A stretch of DNA of 64,000 nucleotides from NCBI GenBank assembly GCA_900642245.1, contig CAAAJI010000036.1, positions 139,969 to 203,968 of the forward strand. The letters are read 5' to 3'. Positions 42,701 to 55,400 of the stretch are shown here, in pieces. The position numbers were made by a program, and so were the translations under genes. Within the stretch, counting starts at the first letter, position 1, and the number at the start of each line of letters is the position of its first letter. This DNA comes from Fragilaria radians. Taxonomy: Eukaryota > Bacillariophyta > Fragilariophyceae > Fragilariales > Fragilariaceae. A model generated the notes under the pieces. That model was not told the DNA's origin, did no database searches, and saw only the letters and a list, made by a program, of their open reading frames with translations.

Positions 42701-43182
42701 AAAATAACAGGGTTATCTAGGCAAATTTCAGGCAATCCAATTCAATCGTCATTCTCAATTATTTCTTCATGTAAGGCATGACGTGTAGTCCAGTAAGTGA
42801 AGTAGTTCTATCGACATATTTGTGCTGGATCTAAACATGAGTTATTTAGTATTGTAGATGCTTTTCCTCAATGAACGAAAATTCAAGCTCTTTCACTTAT
42901 GACATCTCTTTTCGTTTTTTTAAATTTATGTTCTGAATATGTGCTCTAGCCTTTTCCACGAACAGCGACGAAAATAGCTTTGAATTGAGGTCAAAAGCCG
43001 TATCTTGTTTCTTATCAATCAATAGGAATATACTTTTACTAAATACCTTAAATTGATTTGATACTGCTCGGCCATCTTCCCTTCAAAAATGGCAGCTAAT
43101 GCAACCCCAAATGGATTTCTTAAGTAGCTACTCCACACCTACGCCTCCTAAATCTATTTTCCTCAAACATTTAACTGCCGTT
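39759..43182. other. Large intergenic region
   Basis: About 3.4 kb. Open frames at 40651-40929 (+) and 41462-41809 (-) lack domains and conserved composition. A perfect 13-bp inverted repeat lies at 41710-41722/41755-41767. No LTRs, RNA genes or arrays were recognised. Confidence 0.45.
41710..41767. repeat. 13-bp perfect inverted repeat
   Basis: TTTTCGGCACAAA at 41710 pairs with TTTGTGCCGAAAA at 41755 across a 32-nt loop. It could form a hairpin or be the core of a small element. Confidence 0.8.
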
Positions 43183-43755
43183 CTACACTAAATCATGATC
43201 AGGGCTACCCTTATCGTTAATGCTGTGCCAAGATTCACCAGGAATTAACTTCTTCAATGTCACCACTAACAATTTGTCATCGCTTTTAACCTTAAACGTC
43301 GCCTTCGCTATTTTTCCAGCTAATTTGGTGATGTAAAGCGCTTTTGGAGACCCTTCCTCCGAAATTGGATCCAGTACTAGCGATAACGTGTCCTCAGTGA
43401 AATCTAACGTAACCATTTCGGTCATCAAACCCTCTTCAATGTCAATGTACAACTTCACTGACTTGTCTCCATCTGAGAACGCATATTTTGTGATGGTAGA
43501 TTTATAGATATCGAAGGAAGATTTTTTACGCTGCAAAAATGCAGCACTTTTATGCCCGTCCGGTAATCGCTGCGGTTCTGGTTTACCATCCCAAGCTGGT
43601 CCTTTGGGAGTATTCTCATGGGCGAAGTAATATGCATTTTTTCCTTTCTTCCGAATATTTTCCTCTAAGGCAGATACATTTTCCAAGTTACTATCCTCAT
43701 TACCTCCAATATCTTGGCTGTCATCAGTTTCCATAGGTTCCAACGAGGGAGACAT
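43183..43755 (-). CDS. CS-domain (p23-like) protein
   Basis: Single exon, 190 aa. After an acidic N terminus (about 1-38) comes KNAYYFAHENTPKGPAWDG, a segment often found just before CS domains in small stramenopile and plant proteins. From about residue 86 the CS/HSP20-like beta-sandwich follows: ITKYAFSDGDKSVKLYIDIE, LTDFTEDTL-like VTLDFTEDTLSLVL, then ALYITKLAGKI, and a VVTLKKL strand before SWHSI. CS domains link client or adaptor proteins to HSP90 (p23, SGT1, CacyBP). No SGS or TPR region is attached, so it looks like a stand-alone adaptor. Which client it serves cannot be told. Confidence 0.86.
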   Translation of the reverse strand: MSPSLEPMETDDSQDIGGNEDSNLENVSALEENIRKKGKNAYYFAHENTPKGPAWDGKPEPQRLPDGHKSAAFLQRKKSSFDIYKSTITKYAFSDGDKSVKLYIDIEEGLMTEMVTLDFTEDTLSLVLDPISEEGSPKALYITKLAGKIAKATFKVKSDDKLLVVTLKKLIPGESWHSINDKGSPDHDLV

Positions 43756-46128
43756 AAAAATCCTTTCAATTGCAATTTAATGACGGTAGTGGTGGCGAGG
43801 AAATTTCGAAATCCTTACATTTCTCGTAATGCAATACGAAGTCCGATTCGAAGAGTTCGTGGGGGAAGGGGAGTTACTGAAACTCAAGTAAACGGTTACC
43901 GTGGAACTGTGACTATGTGAAAAATTACATAATCCAAAAAGACTTACTAGAAAAAAAGTTAATAATTGTCCTTTTAAATTACGCACAGCAGTTTCTATCC
44001 CCCGAAGGAGATGAGAAACCAACCTCGAGTTCCGCAGCAAATTGATTAGAAGTTTGAAGGAACACATACTAGAGATCAACAGGCACAATTCAGACGTCCA
44101 TTATGTCCACAGAAAAATCAAAACAGTAATAATCAAGGAAGCATTTCATATTACAGCACAGACCGGTCTTAATTCTGCCTTAATTCAAGAGACAACGAGT
44201 TTGCTGAGGAATTGTTAAAATCAATAAAAAATGAAAGTTCAATGCTTGAATACCTCAGTAATTCGTACTAGAGTTAGCTAATTTTGTTTCTTGAACTCCT
44301 GAAAACTATCTATTTCATAAACAAGACTTGAAAGAAAAGGGAAGACTTCTTCATCCCTTAACATTTCATCTCTGTGAAGTCACCAATGTCACCGAGAGAA
44401 ACCCTTTTTCCATCTCCTACAGTCTTTGATGTCAGTGGTTGAGCCTCTTTGCTTACGAATCACAATACTCATTCGGAATTGGCTGGCCATACTGAAAACA
44501 CGTGTTACAACTTTGACAAAACTTTGGATTCGAAAATCCCTATTCCAAATGCATGCACGAAACATGGGAAAAAGCTTGTACCAAAATTATTACTTGAAAC
44601 CACTCAAGGAATATGCATAATCTGCTTTGTCAGTAGTGGACATGAAGTACCTGACATTCTAGGCGACTTGTGGAGGAATCCACGCAGGATAAGGCTCGTA
44701 GATCAAAAGTGTTTACATTGTGTTCCAAGACAAGTTTAACTCTTCTCACCAGACGAAAATGTCCACCATTACATAAATCTTGTTCCATTCTGGCTCCTTA
44801 TAAGAATTGAAGTATATAGTACTGTGTGATATTGAGTCCAATGCAAATCAACAGCATGTCGAGGACTAAAAGTGAAGAAAAAGAGCCATCTTATCACCAA
44901 TTTTAAGCACAGATAACTATCTCTGGTTTCATCTAAGCTAAAGAAGGAAAAAGTTTAAAATCAATTGAAGTGTAAAAGGCAGAGGTTATTAAGTTAGCAA
45001 AGTTTATGAGCCTAGATAACACGCCACTTCATCATTTTGAAGGATGGATGACGAAATGAGTCAATCAACCTGTTGACGTCCTACAGGGATACTAAACAGC
45101 CAAAACACCTTTTGCCTCTGCAGTCTACTCCAAGCATCATCTAAGAGAAATGGTTGATGCATACGCAAAAACGTCTTTCGAGCGATAAACTCTTACAAAA
45201 GCATTTGCAGATTCACCATATGAGATGTTGCGTGATTATTTGCAAACATCTCACTCACTATTATGTATCTGTTTGGTTCCTGTGACTATTGAAACAATAA
45301 CGTTTTCCTTTCCATGACTCCACTAAGAGTTTCGTCTTCAAGACATGAATTCCTTTGCCAAGAGTTGACTGCACAACAAGTTTATGTCCAATATAATTAG
45401 CTTATCTCCAACGATAACTTTTTGATATCAAAGTATCATCGTGCCGTCCTTAGCTTTTGCAAAATTGAAAATAAAATCGAATTGAAGGTTTTCCTTTGAA
45501 CGATGTACATTACTTCCTATTGAATTCCTCTTTCAAAATTCATGAATTGTTTATTGTGGCCTTATGGTGTATTCGAGTTGCTTGAATTATTTCATTTCTT
45601 TTTCATGGCTTCTGGGCTTTTGCTGTTCTGAATCTGGAACCCAATCGGACACCTAATGTCTTGTTGAAGACGTTAACAATCACATTCTGGTTACGTTTGA
45701 GACTCAGACATATTTCTTCTATCTCAAATTGATACGCCAGTCGGTTAAGAGACCGATCTTCCATTAAAAATGAGAAAAATATTATTTTATCCTATCATTC
45801 AGTAAGAAAGAGGATGACTATGGATGTTTGGGTGTATAAATCAAAGATCCCAAGTTGAAGAGAATTATGGTAGGCCATATTCCACATTCTGATTTGAATC
45901 TTCATTAGGGGTCGAAATATTGCTTTGAATCACTAAAAGCGAAGAATACTACGTCATCAGATCGCATATTCTCAACATCTGCCACGATTAATGGCTAGGA
46001 ACTTTGGAGTGCAGTAGTACCACTAGACTTGAAAATAGATTTGATGACGGAGCAGCACAAATGGAAGAAAGAACAAGCCGATTGAAGTGGACTGTACAGC
46101 TTAAGGCCAAAAATTGTGATATCTTACC
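43756..46128. other. Intergenic, no supported gene
   Basis: About 2.4 kb between the CS-domain gene start and the sigma factor. A 96-codon frame at 44449-44739 (+) and a 103-codon frame at 43777-44088 (-) have no recognisable domain. The last few hundred bases should carry the sigma factor promoter. Confidence 0.45.
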
Positions 46129-47805
46129 ATGAAGGATTGCACCAACATGAGTCTTCTTGCTCTTGCATGTATATGTACAGGCACCAATTCCCTATCAACA
46201 GGGCTTGTAAACTTCATGAAACCATGCCAGAAAGGCGTAAAGATGCGGTTGTTCTCAAGCAAAGACGAAACATCAACCTCAATGGAATTTCTCTCGTCTC
46301 AGGGTACTTCACGCAAAAAAAATACTCGTCTCAACATGGGATCAAATGTTGGTTTTCCTGAATTAAAATCACGAAGGGATAAGAAAACTCGTAATAAAAC
46401 AGCTAAAACAGAGACACTCGATTTGTTGAGGAAATCGAGCACGGAAGCTTTGCGTAGTGAAATGATGAATCATGAAATATTGACACGAGAGCAGGATTTT
46501 GAATACGGCTTCAAAGTTATGCAAGCTAATGTTCTGAAGCAATCCATCCTGAAACTAATCGAACTTAAAGAGTCCGAGCGAACTATATTAAATTCTGATC
46601 AATATCTTGCTTACGACGATATACCAATTGGCGAAAAGGTAGTTTACTTGCCTAAAATTGGGTATGATGATAATTCAGAGCAACTTTTGTTCCCGATGGC
46701 GTTCTCTATTGGGCAGAGAGGATTAGACTATCCCGATTCTTCATCTTTCTATGATGAATATAACGGACAAGAATTCTATTTGCGTCGTGATCATGTGCAG
46801 AATCGGCATCAACTAAGATCTAAAAAAGTGGATTTTCTTGATGATTCACTTCTGTCTGAGGAAGAAATACAGTGTGTGCTTCAAATATCTGGGGGAAAGA
46901 AAGAGCTCCGTCGTATACTTATGGAAGGTGCACTAGCCCGTGATCATTTAATTCGTTGTAATGTCAAATTAGTTGTTTCAATTGCGAAGAGATGGGCACG
47001 CAATAGCGCTCGCGGAAGTAACGCTGAAGGCCTCTCAACAATATATGCTGGCTCTTCGAATCGACCAAGTCTAGATGAAGCAATACAAGAAGGAATTGTT
47101 GGCTTGGCTCAGGCGGCGGATCGGTTTGATGCTTCTCGGGAATACCGATTTTCTACTTATGCAACCTACTGGATCACCAATTATGTGCGCTCGTGCTTTC
47201 AGCAAGCATCAACAGGATGTCTGAAAGTGCCTGCCCCATATCACGACATCAAATCACGATATAAAAAAATCGTAAAGCGATGTTTAGAATCTAATTCACC
47301 TTTACCAAGCGAAGAGAAGCTCGCGATGCAGGTAGGAGTTTCATTAAATCGTCTTCGGAAGGCGCTTCACTTCACACGTCCTCTTGTCTCACTTGATGAG
47401 CCGCTACACGCTGGCATGGGAGCAGCAAGAGGAAGTAGTGCTGGCGGTGACGGGGTGGGAGAAAGACAACTTCTTGTTTCTGACTTCATTGAATCCGATG
47501 AGAGGAATCCAGATGTGCAGGTAGAGTTATCATTGCTAAGGCAGTGTCTCGAAAATGCCATGGCTGCTGAGTTGAGTCCTCATGAACGAGATGTAATCCG
47601 CTTACGCTTAGGATTGGACGACGGTGTGGCCCGTTCAGCACGTGAAGTTGTAGATGTTTGTGGAGGCTGTGTCAGCATCGCGGAAGTCAGAAATGCGGAA
47701 AAAAGAGCTTATCGCAAAATGGCTTCTCCCTTTTCAATACACTCGAGGCAGCTTTTAAGTTATCTTGATTTCGCTGGAGGAGATTTAGATACTATCAAGG
47801 AATAA
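46129..47805 (+). CDS. Plastid-type RNA polymerase sigma-70 factor
   Basis: Single exon, 558 aa. The N terminus (LLALACICTGTNSLSTG, then basic/Ser-rich) fits a signal peptide plus transit peptide, as needed to cross the membranes of a secondary plastid. A clear ASAF-type cleavage motif was not seen, so plastid import is inferred. The C-terminal half is a full sigma-70 core. Region 2 (from about residue 270) has LIRCNVKLVVSIAKRW, IQEGIVGLAQAADRFD, and YRFSTYATYWITNYVRSCF for -10 recognition. Region 3 includes LKVPAPYHDIKSRYKK. Region 4 includes LSPHERDVIRLRLGLDDG followed by the helix-turn-helix. It should direct the plastid-encoded polymerase to chloroplast promoters. A Gly/Ser/Ala-rich insert (GMGAARGSSAGGDGVG) sits between regions 3 and 4. 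Confidence 0.93.
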   Translation: MKDCTNMSLLALACICTGTNSLSTGLVNFMKPCQKGVKMRLFSSKDETSTSMEFLSSQGTSRKKNTRLNMGSNVGFPELKSRRDKKTRNKTAKTETLDLLRKSSTEALRSEMMNHEILTREQDFEYGFKVMQANVLKQSILKLIELKESERTILNSDQYLAYDDIPIGEKVVYLPKIGYDDNSEQLLFPMAFSIGQRGLDYPDSSSFYDEYNGQEFYLRRDHVQNRHQLRSKKVDFLDDSLLSEEEIQCVLQISGGKKELRRILMEGALARDHLIRCNVKLVVSIAKRWARNSARGSNAEGLSTIYAGSSNRPSLDEAIQEGIVGLAQAADRFDASREYRFSTYATYWITNYVRSCFQQASTGCLKVPAPYHDIKSRYKKIVKRCLESNSPLPSEEKLAMQVGVSLNRLRKALHFTRPLVSLDEPLHAGMGAARGSSAGGDGVGERQLLVSDFIESDERNPDVQVELSLLRQCLENAMAAELSPHERDVIRLRLGLDDGVARSAREVVDVCGGCVSIAEVRNAEKRAYRKMASPFSIHSRQLLSYLDFAGGDLDTIKE

Positions 47806-49326
47806 CTTAATTTAGCTTCCTACTGCAATACTGAAATGGTAATCCTTTGTTTTCATGTCGGCTGCAGATATAGTGGATACCACGAGTGCAGCCGAGCTCA
47901 ATATCATATAATACTTTGTACAGTGCCTATCATTCATCTTTGAAATCAGGAAGGAGCAAATCTTATTTATGAATGCACCGCAAGCATCTTTGAAATTCAC
48001 ATCTTCAGACATTTAGTGAACATTGTTAATTTAGGAGGATTATCTGAATCAGTGTGACTGAAATAGAGATAGTTCGTGATCATGTAATTTTTAACGAAGA
48101 GTGTGTTGACATCTGGTTTCGTGCAACGAACATCCTAATCGTTTTGGAATTTCTGATTATGCTTGTTACCTTCTTTCAATCCATTTGAGAATCGGCGTGC
48201 TACAACTATTGTAATACCTAATCAATGAGTTTACGTTTAGAAAAAAAATCAAAAATATTAGGTGTTGCGTGTTAGTGGATCTCAATGAACTTAGCAAAAA
48301 TCATTGGTCAATAAATGATTCCTATGTCTCTAATGCTACATCCAGATGAGTCCGGGGCTAAATTACCAGCATAACAGCGACAGATGAAATTCTTATTTAA
48401 TAAAAATGCATGTCACGTTTTGCTATTAAAATTATGTCATGACGGCAAAGGAGAGTGTAACGATTGAGAAGTAAGGATTCTTCCATTGAGAATAATGGCA
48501 AAAACTCAAGAACCCAAAACTGGATCCATAAGACAAAGCTTCCTCATACATAGGATGGCTTTATCCCATGGTTCAATGTGCTTTGTAATTTTATCTTGCC
48601 TCAAAATCCCAAGAATTTCAAAGAAGACCCAAATAAGAAATAGAATTTTGTGGCAGACTTGATGTAAGGGACGCTACTCCAAAGGATAATAATATAATGG
48701 TCCTCAGTTAACTCTTAGAAACAATCACCATCAAAATCGGTAACAAAGCCTCATCATAAGTTCATAAATAACAATGGTGAAATGACTACAAATTTACAGT
48801 TATGGATTAAAGTATTGGATGAGAATAAGTTGTTTCAGCTAAGAGAGCATTTAATCACCTTCCAGACGCTATGAAGTACTACGGATAAAAGCTTGCGTTA
48901 TACCCTCTAATTATTTTTAGGGGAGTGGCAGCACTAATACTTAGAGAGTGGTATATAAACAGCATATGCACTCTTTTCATATGCAATAGAATGGTACAAT
49001 ATTAATTCTTCGATTTTTGGCGTTTAGCAACCAATGTTTATCGTAGGCAATGTAACACTGCCGGAAGGATTTTTAATATTTTGATAGAAGATGGACGATT
49101 GTCGGATTTCTGTGAGGTGGATTCAAATTTTTTTCACTAGAAAATGATTAGAGATGACGTTAATGACTGGAAACCTTGATGTCTTTGAGAAAGCTACGAG
49201 TAGCAGGTACAACATTTTCGAATTGGAAAATGGAGTGTGTTAGTAAGTAAGACCATTACTGAGTGATACGAAACGTTTGTTTGTAACAGCATATTTGGGA
49301 TAAATTTTAGCATTCGTTGAAACACA
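47806..49326. other. Intergenic, no supported gene
   Basis: About 1.5 kb of AT-rich sequence after the sigma factor. Short frames on both strands show nothing recognisable. The end holds the promoter of the export-adaptor gene. Confidence 0.5.
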
Positions 49327-50253
49327 ATGACAATTCTTGGCGTTCCTGACGGCAATGGATTCATCATCGGGACATCTAAAAGCATTGCAGCTCCAAGTGG
49401 TGGTGCCGCAAATAAGATGGATATGTCTCTCGGTAAGTCATGTCTGACTTGTCATAATAGATTGCAATCATGTGTTTTATGTCACTACCATACTACATTT
49501 CGATCACGTTTCTATTGTTTTTGTCATGATTTTAAGCTTATAATCTGAATCCTCAAATTAATTTTGTTACTCGTATTATCATTCAACTCCTTAGATGATG
49601 TGATCAAGTCGCGTCGATCCTCTACCAAATTGATGCGTAACGCAACGACCGCAGATCGTCTGGCGGGTAAGGGTAAGGCCAAACGCAGTGCCGCAGCAAA
49701 TGCACGTCGTGGTATAACCCAAACTGCTCAGCCGACGACGCAAGAAATTGAACGAGAAGTCTTTCGCCAGGCGAATCGTGTAAATTCCTCCACAAAGAAG
49801 GCTATACAAGAAAAGCAACGGGATGGGACTGGCCCTAGTAGGGGACGGAAACCCCGAAGTGTGGCGGAATTACGAGTGAAGGCACGCCGTGAGAGAGTTG
49901 CAAAGCATCCAGTGAGGCAGCAAGACAATGCCATCCCCCCAACTTGGATTGGAGGAACGCGTCGTCCACCATCGAAAAAAGCCGTTACAGCTGCTGTGGA
50001 GGCAATGCAACAATCTGGATTCAAAGTGCCCAAGGGAATGCAAATGGTCATTTCCTTTGCTCCTGCTCCAAATCAAGATCCAACCCCGGTTAGTGATTTC
50101 AAGAACAACAATAATAAGAAACCAACTAATGCAGCGAACAGGCCTCCTCCGAAAAACAACCCCAGAGGTAGCAACAACAATAATAATAATAATATGAGTA
50201 AGGGTGGCGGTCGGGGCCGTGGGGGTGGAATGGGACGTCGCAGTTCATCATAA
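49327..50253 (+). CDS. UAP56-binding-motif mRNA export adaptor (ALY/UIF-like), two exons
   Basis: Exon 1 (49327-49432) and exon 2 (49595-50253) join in phase 1 over a 162-nt intron (CTCG|GTAAGT ... CTTAG|ATG), giving 254 aa. Splicing creates KMDMSLDDVIKSRR at about residues 30-43, the UAP56-binding motif of ALY/REF, UIF and related adaptors (usually MDMSLDDIIK). The adaptor would recruit the UAP56 helicase to nuclear mRNA. The rest is basic and Arg/Ala/Lys-rich (KGKAKRSAAANARRGI, SRGRKPRSVAELRVKARRERV), then WIGGTRRPPSKKAV. A poly-Asn run and a Gly/Arg tail (GGGRGRGGGMGRR) complete it. No RRM domain is present, which makes it closer to UIF or a reduced adaptor than to ALY. Without splicing the motif would be cut in half, which supports the model. 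Confidence 0.78.
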
Positions 50254-50866
50254 GGTAAACTTTGTTCCCTCTGCCGTTTATTTATTACATGTGGCACGAA
50301 TGATTACTATCATAAGCAATGACATGATGATCTGTGAAAATTGATTTCTGCCGTAGACTGTCATGTTGTCGTTCCTTAGGTGCAATCCAAACTAATGATC
50401 TCAAGAATCTGGACTGGTGTGACAAAATGACTATATATTTTACAATCCTATCCCCACTCGTTCTTTTCTTTCTCCATGCAATTACATTTCTCATTTGCTA
50501 GATAGATATATTTGGGATTTCTTCGGTTGTCTATTCAAGATAGAAATTCATTATATTTATAGGTCTATCTTTTCCTTTCTCGTTCAAACAAACTAATTCA
50601 AGGGGATAGGTAGTGATTTACGTGTCCGAAGTGAAAAAATAAACTCCAGCTATAAAGAAATAGCTTAAAGTTATTGCTACAATATTCCATTCGAAGCAGT
50701 CTCTTTCCAGGTCAACTTATAAGAAGAGAATGAAATGGGATCACTCCTCCAGAGATTTTAAGAGCGATATCATCAAGAAAACCAAAAACTGTGCACGCAC
50801 ATTGGTAAAGTAGAATCTTCATTTCGCGCTTCCCTTTTTTTCGGATCCAAATGTCTTCTTTTTCAT
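50254..50866. other. Convergent intergenic region
   Basis: 3' flanks of the export-adaptor gene (+) and the small membrane protein gene (-). No gene, repeat or RNA recognised. Confidence 0.5.
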
Positions 50867-51331
50867 TCAAATCATTTCGGTTTCACTTCTTTCTTGATCA
50901 TCATCATCATCATAAAAGTCAGTGGGGACTAACGCCATATCTCCAAGTACAGAGTCGACCCTAGTATTGACATAATCGATTTCCTCGCGCTCTCTCCGAT
51001 GCTGCCATACAGTGAAACAAAAGTAACAACCCAAACACACAATAACGACTGCCAAACTAAGGAAAATAAAACCAATCTTTTCTTGTTCCGTCAATGGCGA
51101 CGGAGGAGCAGCAGATGGATAGGATGTAGCAATGGTATCTTCACTCAATTGCCGTCCCTGTGGAAGTGATACGACTATGGTCTCTTTCAGAAGCATTCGG
51201 ATTTGATCCAGTCTGTTGAATCGATTCACTGGGAGTAATTCATTGATGCTCATGGAATCTAAAATTATAGAAGGAAGTGAGGATGAAGCTGACATCGTTC
51301 TTGCTAAATGGAATGAAGTCTTCGATGCCAA
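50867..51331 (-). CDS. Small single-pass membrane protein
   Basis: Single exon, 154 aa, no known family. One transmembrane helix covers about residues 86-108 (IGFIFLSLAVVIVCLGCYFCF), followed by a basic stop (QHRREREE) and a 45-residue acidic tail with a poly-Asp run (FYDDDDDQERSETEMI). Before the helix is a Ser/Pro stretch (YPSAAPPSPLTEQEK) of the linker type common in diatom surface proteins. The positive-inside rule puts the acidic tail in the cytosol. No clear signal peptide starts the protein, so topology depends on the single helix. A shorter start (Met 13 or 27) is possible. Function unknown; the fixed layout argues for a real gene. Confidence 0.6.
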   Translation of the reverse strand: MASKTSFHLARTMSASSSLPSIILDSMSINELLPVNRFNRLDQIRMLLKETIVVSLPQGRQLSEDTIATSYPSAAPPSPLTEQEKIGFIFLSLAVVIVCLGCYFCFTVWQHRREREEIDYVNTRVDSVLGDMALVPTDFYDDDDDQERSETEMI

Positions 51332-52409
51332 TTATTTTGGCTTTTGGAGCGGGTGCAATGTATTTTAATCAGGGTTCTCTCTGCCTAAAATGTAGAAATG
51401 ACTATTTTTAGTGGGAACGACAACAATAACATAATTAATTTTAATCATACTTTCTTTATCAATCCATACATCCGCATACAACCGTAATTTGATAAGAAAT
51501 GGTATTATTCCAGGTCAGGGGATCAAGTACTTTGGGTGTGAAGTGTCATTGATTTTAAGTGTAATTCAAAAGTACCTTATACCTTTGGAACAAAATAATG
51601 TGCTCTGAGAGTCAGGATTTTCTGCAAGGTGGCAATCCGATCTAGTATATTCAACTACTTGAAATCCTTTTTGCTTGATGCACAATGTAGTTGATCTTTG
51701 AAAGTTTACTCTAGAAGCATCACAGTAGTTTGTTTTGTCACTGGTGCCACCTTTCGAGTGCAAATCACAAAGCTGCCTACTAAATTTCACTTTTCCAAGT
51801 TGGGGAGATCAATGATTAAAAGATTTGCAAATCCAAGTCCTGGAGGTTAGAAAAATGATGAAAAAGTACTCTGGTGACATTTCAGAGTAATAAAATTTGA
51901 AAAGTCACTTTGCTTCAAGTTTTCCAAAATAGTCTAAAGACTGTAACGCTTCAAAAATGTCTTGGCGTGATCCATTCTGTCAGTTGAATCCAAGATATCA
52001 AATGGCATTCAGCTGCCTTACATTCGGGATTCTCACAACTGCATGATTTTTCTGAAAGCAAGGAAGCAAGTTTCACCAGCCTAAAAAAACCTTTCCACAA
52101 TCGCTCCTCAGATCAATTGTTGGCTTCATTTGTTCATCCTTTGTTCACCTCATGATATATGTAAGTATCTACTACTATCTAATCTTTGAAGGACAAAAGT
52201 CGTCTGCATGTTCTTCCTCTATGAACATTTTTATTGAAAAAAGTACCTATCACTAGATTGGAAGAGAATTTACTTGGAATACTAGTTTGCTTGGAAACGT
52301 AGTCGTCGATTATTGCTTTCAAATAGCGTAACTTGCTAAGGTTACAGGGTACAATCTTTGTACTGCCGTTCACTTTTGATCAAGATTCTTACATGAATGG
52401 TGTGCATCA
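51332..52409. other. Divergent intergenic region
   Basis: Lies between the membrane protein start (-) and the OB-fold gene start (+) and must contain both promoters. A short minus-strand frame (51566-51790) has no similarity. Confidence 0.5.
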
Positions 52410-55400
52410 ATGACAGAGTTCGTGGGGTATGTAGAATGCCGTCTTGATCTCCCCCAGGAATCGACAGAATTCAAGTCTAGGAAAAGTACTCAGGCAACCA
52501 AGGTTTCTCCGTCATTATGGCACAGGAATAATGGTCTTTATTTCATTCCTAGTCATAACATGAAAGAATACCTTTTGGTCGTTCCGTCAGAGCTTCTTAA
52601 ATTGGCCTACGATGCTGCTCGATTCAAAAGAGAGGTTAGAGTTGGTCATTGTCAAGTAGTTCTTGTTCATTTGTCCAAAGACTCAGGAGCAACATCAGAA
52701 GATACAGTTTTTAATACTGTGGAAATACTCGAAATCGGTCAGCTTGAGTTGATAGGTGATGCCATGCAAATTTCTGAACCAGAATTGCAAGCATGGAATT
52801 TACACCAACTCCGAGATCTAGGAAAAGTAAACGTAGAAGATAGAAATCTCACGGTCATTGGGACTATCGATGCAATATCTCCAATCATATCGGTTGTTCC
52901 ATCGGACCCCTTCTCCCTTGCAGAATTATACTGTCCATCTATAGATGGAGAAGATGCACTCAGTTGTTTAGTTGTTTTCCAAGGAATCGCTGCCCTTCTA
53001 TGCCATGATGGAATCTTACCTGGAGATACAATCATTTTTAATGCCGTATATCATCGTCAGTGGGCTGTACCCAAGGCTTTACAACATATGAAATTAGAAC
53101 ACATTGAAGTTCCTCGACGAGTCCTGGTTGTAAAGGAAGCAAGTTCCATTGCTTGGAATGTGGATAAGTCAGAAATTCCTACCGTAGCCATCTCCATGTC
53201 AATTGTACAAGGAACAGTGAATCAGGTAAACATCATGGATGGGCGTTTTCATTTCATCGAATTAAACGAAGAAGGGAAAACGAGTATTGTATTTATTCAA
53301 AGCTTTCCCATGTCTTTAAATTTACAATATGGTCTAAGACAGGGGGCTTTTGTGAGGGCAATAAATGTTCATATCCTGTTTGCAAATGAAACTTTAAGTT
53401 TCTTTGGAACCTGTTTACGATCAACCATATGTATCATACGTTGTGCAAGTTCGACAGTCTTTGTCCCATCAAAATCGATAAATACCTATGATTTAGCAAA
53501 TATATCTTATTGTATTCCTTGGAGGTATAGTCGGATCAAAGTATCCAGCTACTTCATTGCTCTTTCTACGTTCCTTCGAAATTTCGCAGATACAAATATA
53601 GTTAATCCGTTTATATCTCACGAGAATTTGGTAGGGGCTATCTTGAAACTATATGCCATCAGTAATATACGCCAGAAAGAGTTCACTCACATTTCAGCAA
53701 GGTGCGAAGAAGTAAGTGCGAATAGTAAGAAGCGAGATCAATTCGCTGAGTTTCTTGATCACTGCTCCAATCGACAATACATTGATCAGTTCGACAAATG
53801 TGGATGTCACTTGTCATGCTTTAATGGTAACAGTCTTCCCACACCATTACTTCTGACGGCTTCAAAACTGAAGCACTCTTTGTTTGGAATCCTAGAACGA
53901 AGGCTGTCAATTCTGGTTTCAAATCGAGGAGGACGCAAAATTCAAGGTTCGTCGGTTGTATCGTTTCATCTCAGCAACGAGGACATTTTACAAGAACTTG
54001 AGAAATTTGGTTATTTCCCTTGCATCATTGGGAAATTCATTCGATTCAGCACCACACCTGACATCTACTTGCTTGAAGACTCTGTGACTTCCTTTCCGAT
54101 AACGGCAAGGTTACCGACCTTTCAACATGACTACTTTGCCAATACGTTTGTTCTTGGTTACCCAGAAGTTTATATTTTATCAGCAATGTACTTGGGTGAA
54201 TTGCCTGCTAAGTTCAGCAATGATGTCAATGAATCGTCTACTTCTTACTTCCCCTTGAGGTCTTTTGCCGATAAGGAAAACACTGGTTTGGAGGGTTCAT
54301 GTGCTGTTTTGAAAATTCAGAATCATTTTTTCGTGGCTTCTTTCCATGTGCACTTCAAAGCCATCAGTCCTATTCTCAATTCTTTAGGAATTCCAACTGA
54401 GAAGGATGAAGCAAACTTTAATACAGTGGAACATGTTTTAGATCCCCAACGAAACGTGCAACCGGATTTAAATACCTCAGGCATTTTGTGTCGTCAGCGC
54501 TTTCAATTTATGCGGGTAAAGCAAGGCGAGTTCCACGGCACTATTTTGACCATGTCCCAATTTTCGAAATACGATAAAAACGAAATAGATTTTGATGACG
54601 TTTCAACGTTCCAATCGATACCAGTTAACATAGTGATACCTTTATCGGATGATGCCACAAAAGCAATCATGCAAGGGGCACAAAGATTATGTCCTGAAGC
54701 CAAACGTGTCCTCTTTGAGGAGCGGTGTGCCTTGGCTGCTGCGTGGTGTAAATTAGCTGACAGTGCATCATCCCCTGTCATCGCCTGCGGATTTGATGAA
54801 CTCATTTGCCCTCAGGAAAATTCGTTGTGCAGTGGAGTAGACCGGTTTCTCCCTGTGATTTCGTCACCATACTCAACTTACAGTCAGGGAAGTCAAGGAT
54901 ACGCAAGCCTCAGATGTGATATGTCGAATATCAGTGTAAGACTTGTTAGAGTTCGAAACATTCGCTTCCCAAAAGGCACCTCGTCGGAGTTAAATGTGAC
55001 TTCTCTAGGAAGTCAACCCTTCCCCCGAGGTTCCATGGATCGAATGCTAGATAGGAAGCTCATATCAGACTGGGCGTTGCAATACCGAGACGGATTAATA
55101 TCGATGACCATAGGGGATCTCTACTTCGAAATTTGTACCGCACTTCGCATCGGAAGTCAGAAGCCACTCGCGCCATCACTCGTTCGGCTCATTCCTGCAG
55201 CGCGATTGATGCACGTGTCATACTGTAAAGTGCAAGCCGAATGCTCCATGTGCCATTCTGCACTAATTCGTGCTAAATATGATGACAAATGGCAAGGTGT
55301 TGATGAAACTTCCACGTCATATCCTTGCTTTTGGAGCGTAAAATCACCTCCTGACTGTAAAGAACCTTCTGGAATGTCAAGAATAAAGGGGAAATCTCTC

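Noticed and set aside
44449..44739. 96-codon plus-strand frame with GHTENTCYNF, resembling half a zinc knuckle
   Set aside because: The second half of a CCHC knuckle and any neighbouring retroelement domain are missing.
49591..50297. Minus-strand frames over the export-adaptor gene, including a Leu-rich one
   Set aside because: They are antisense shadows of the Asn/Gly/Arg-rich coding sequence on the plus strand.
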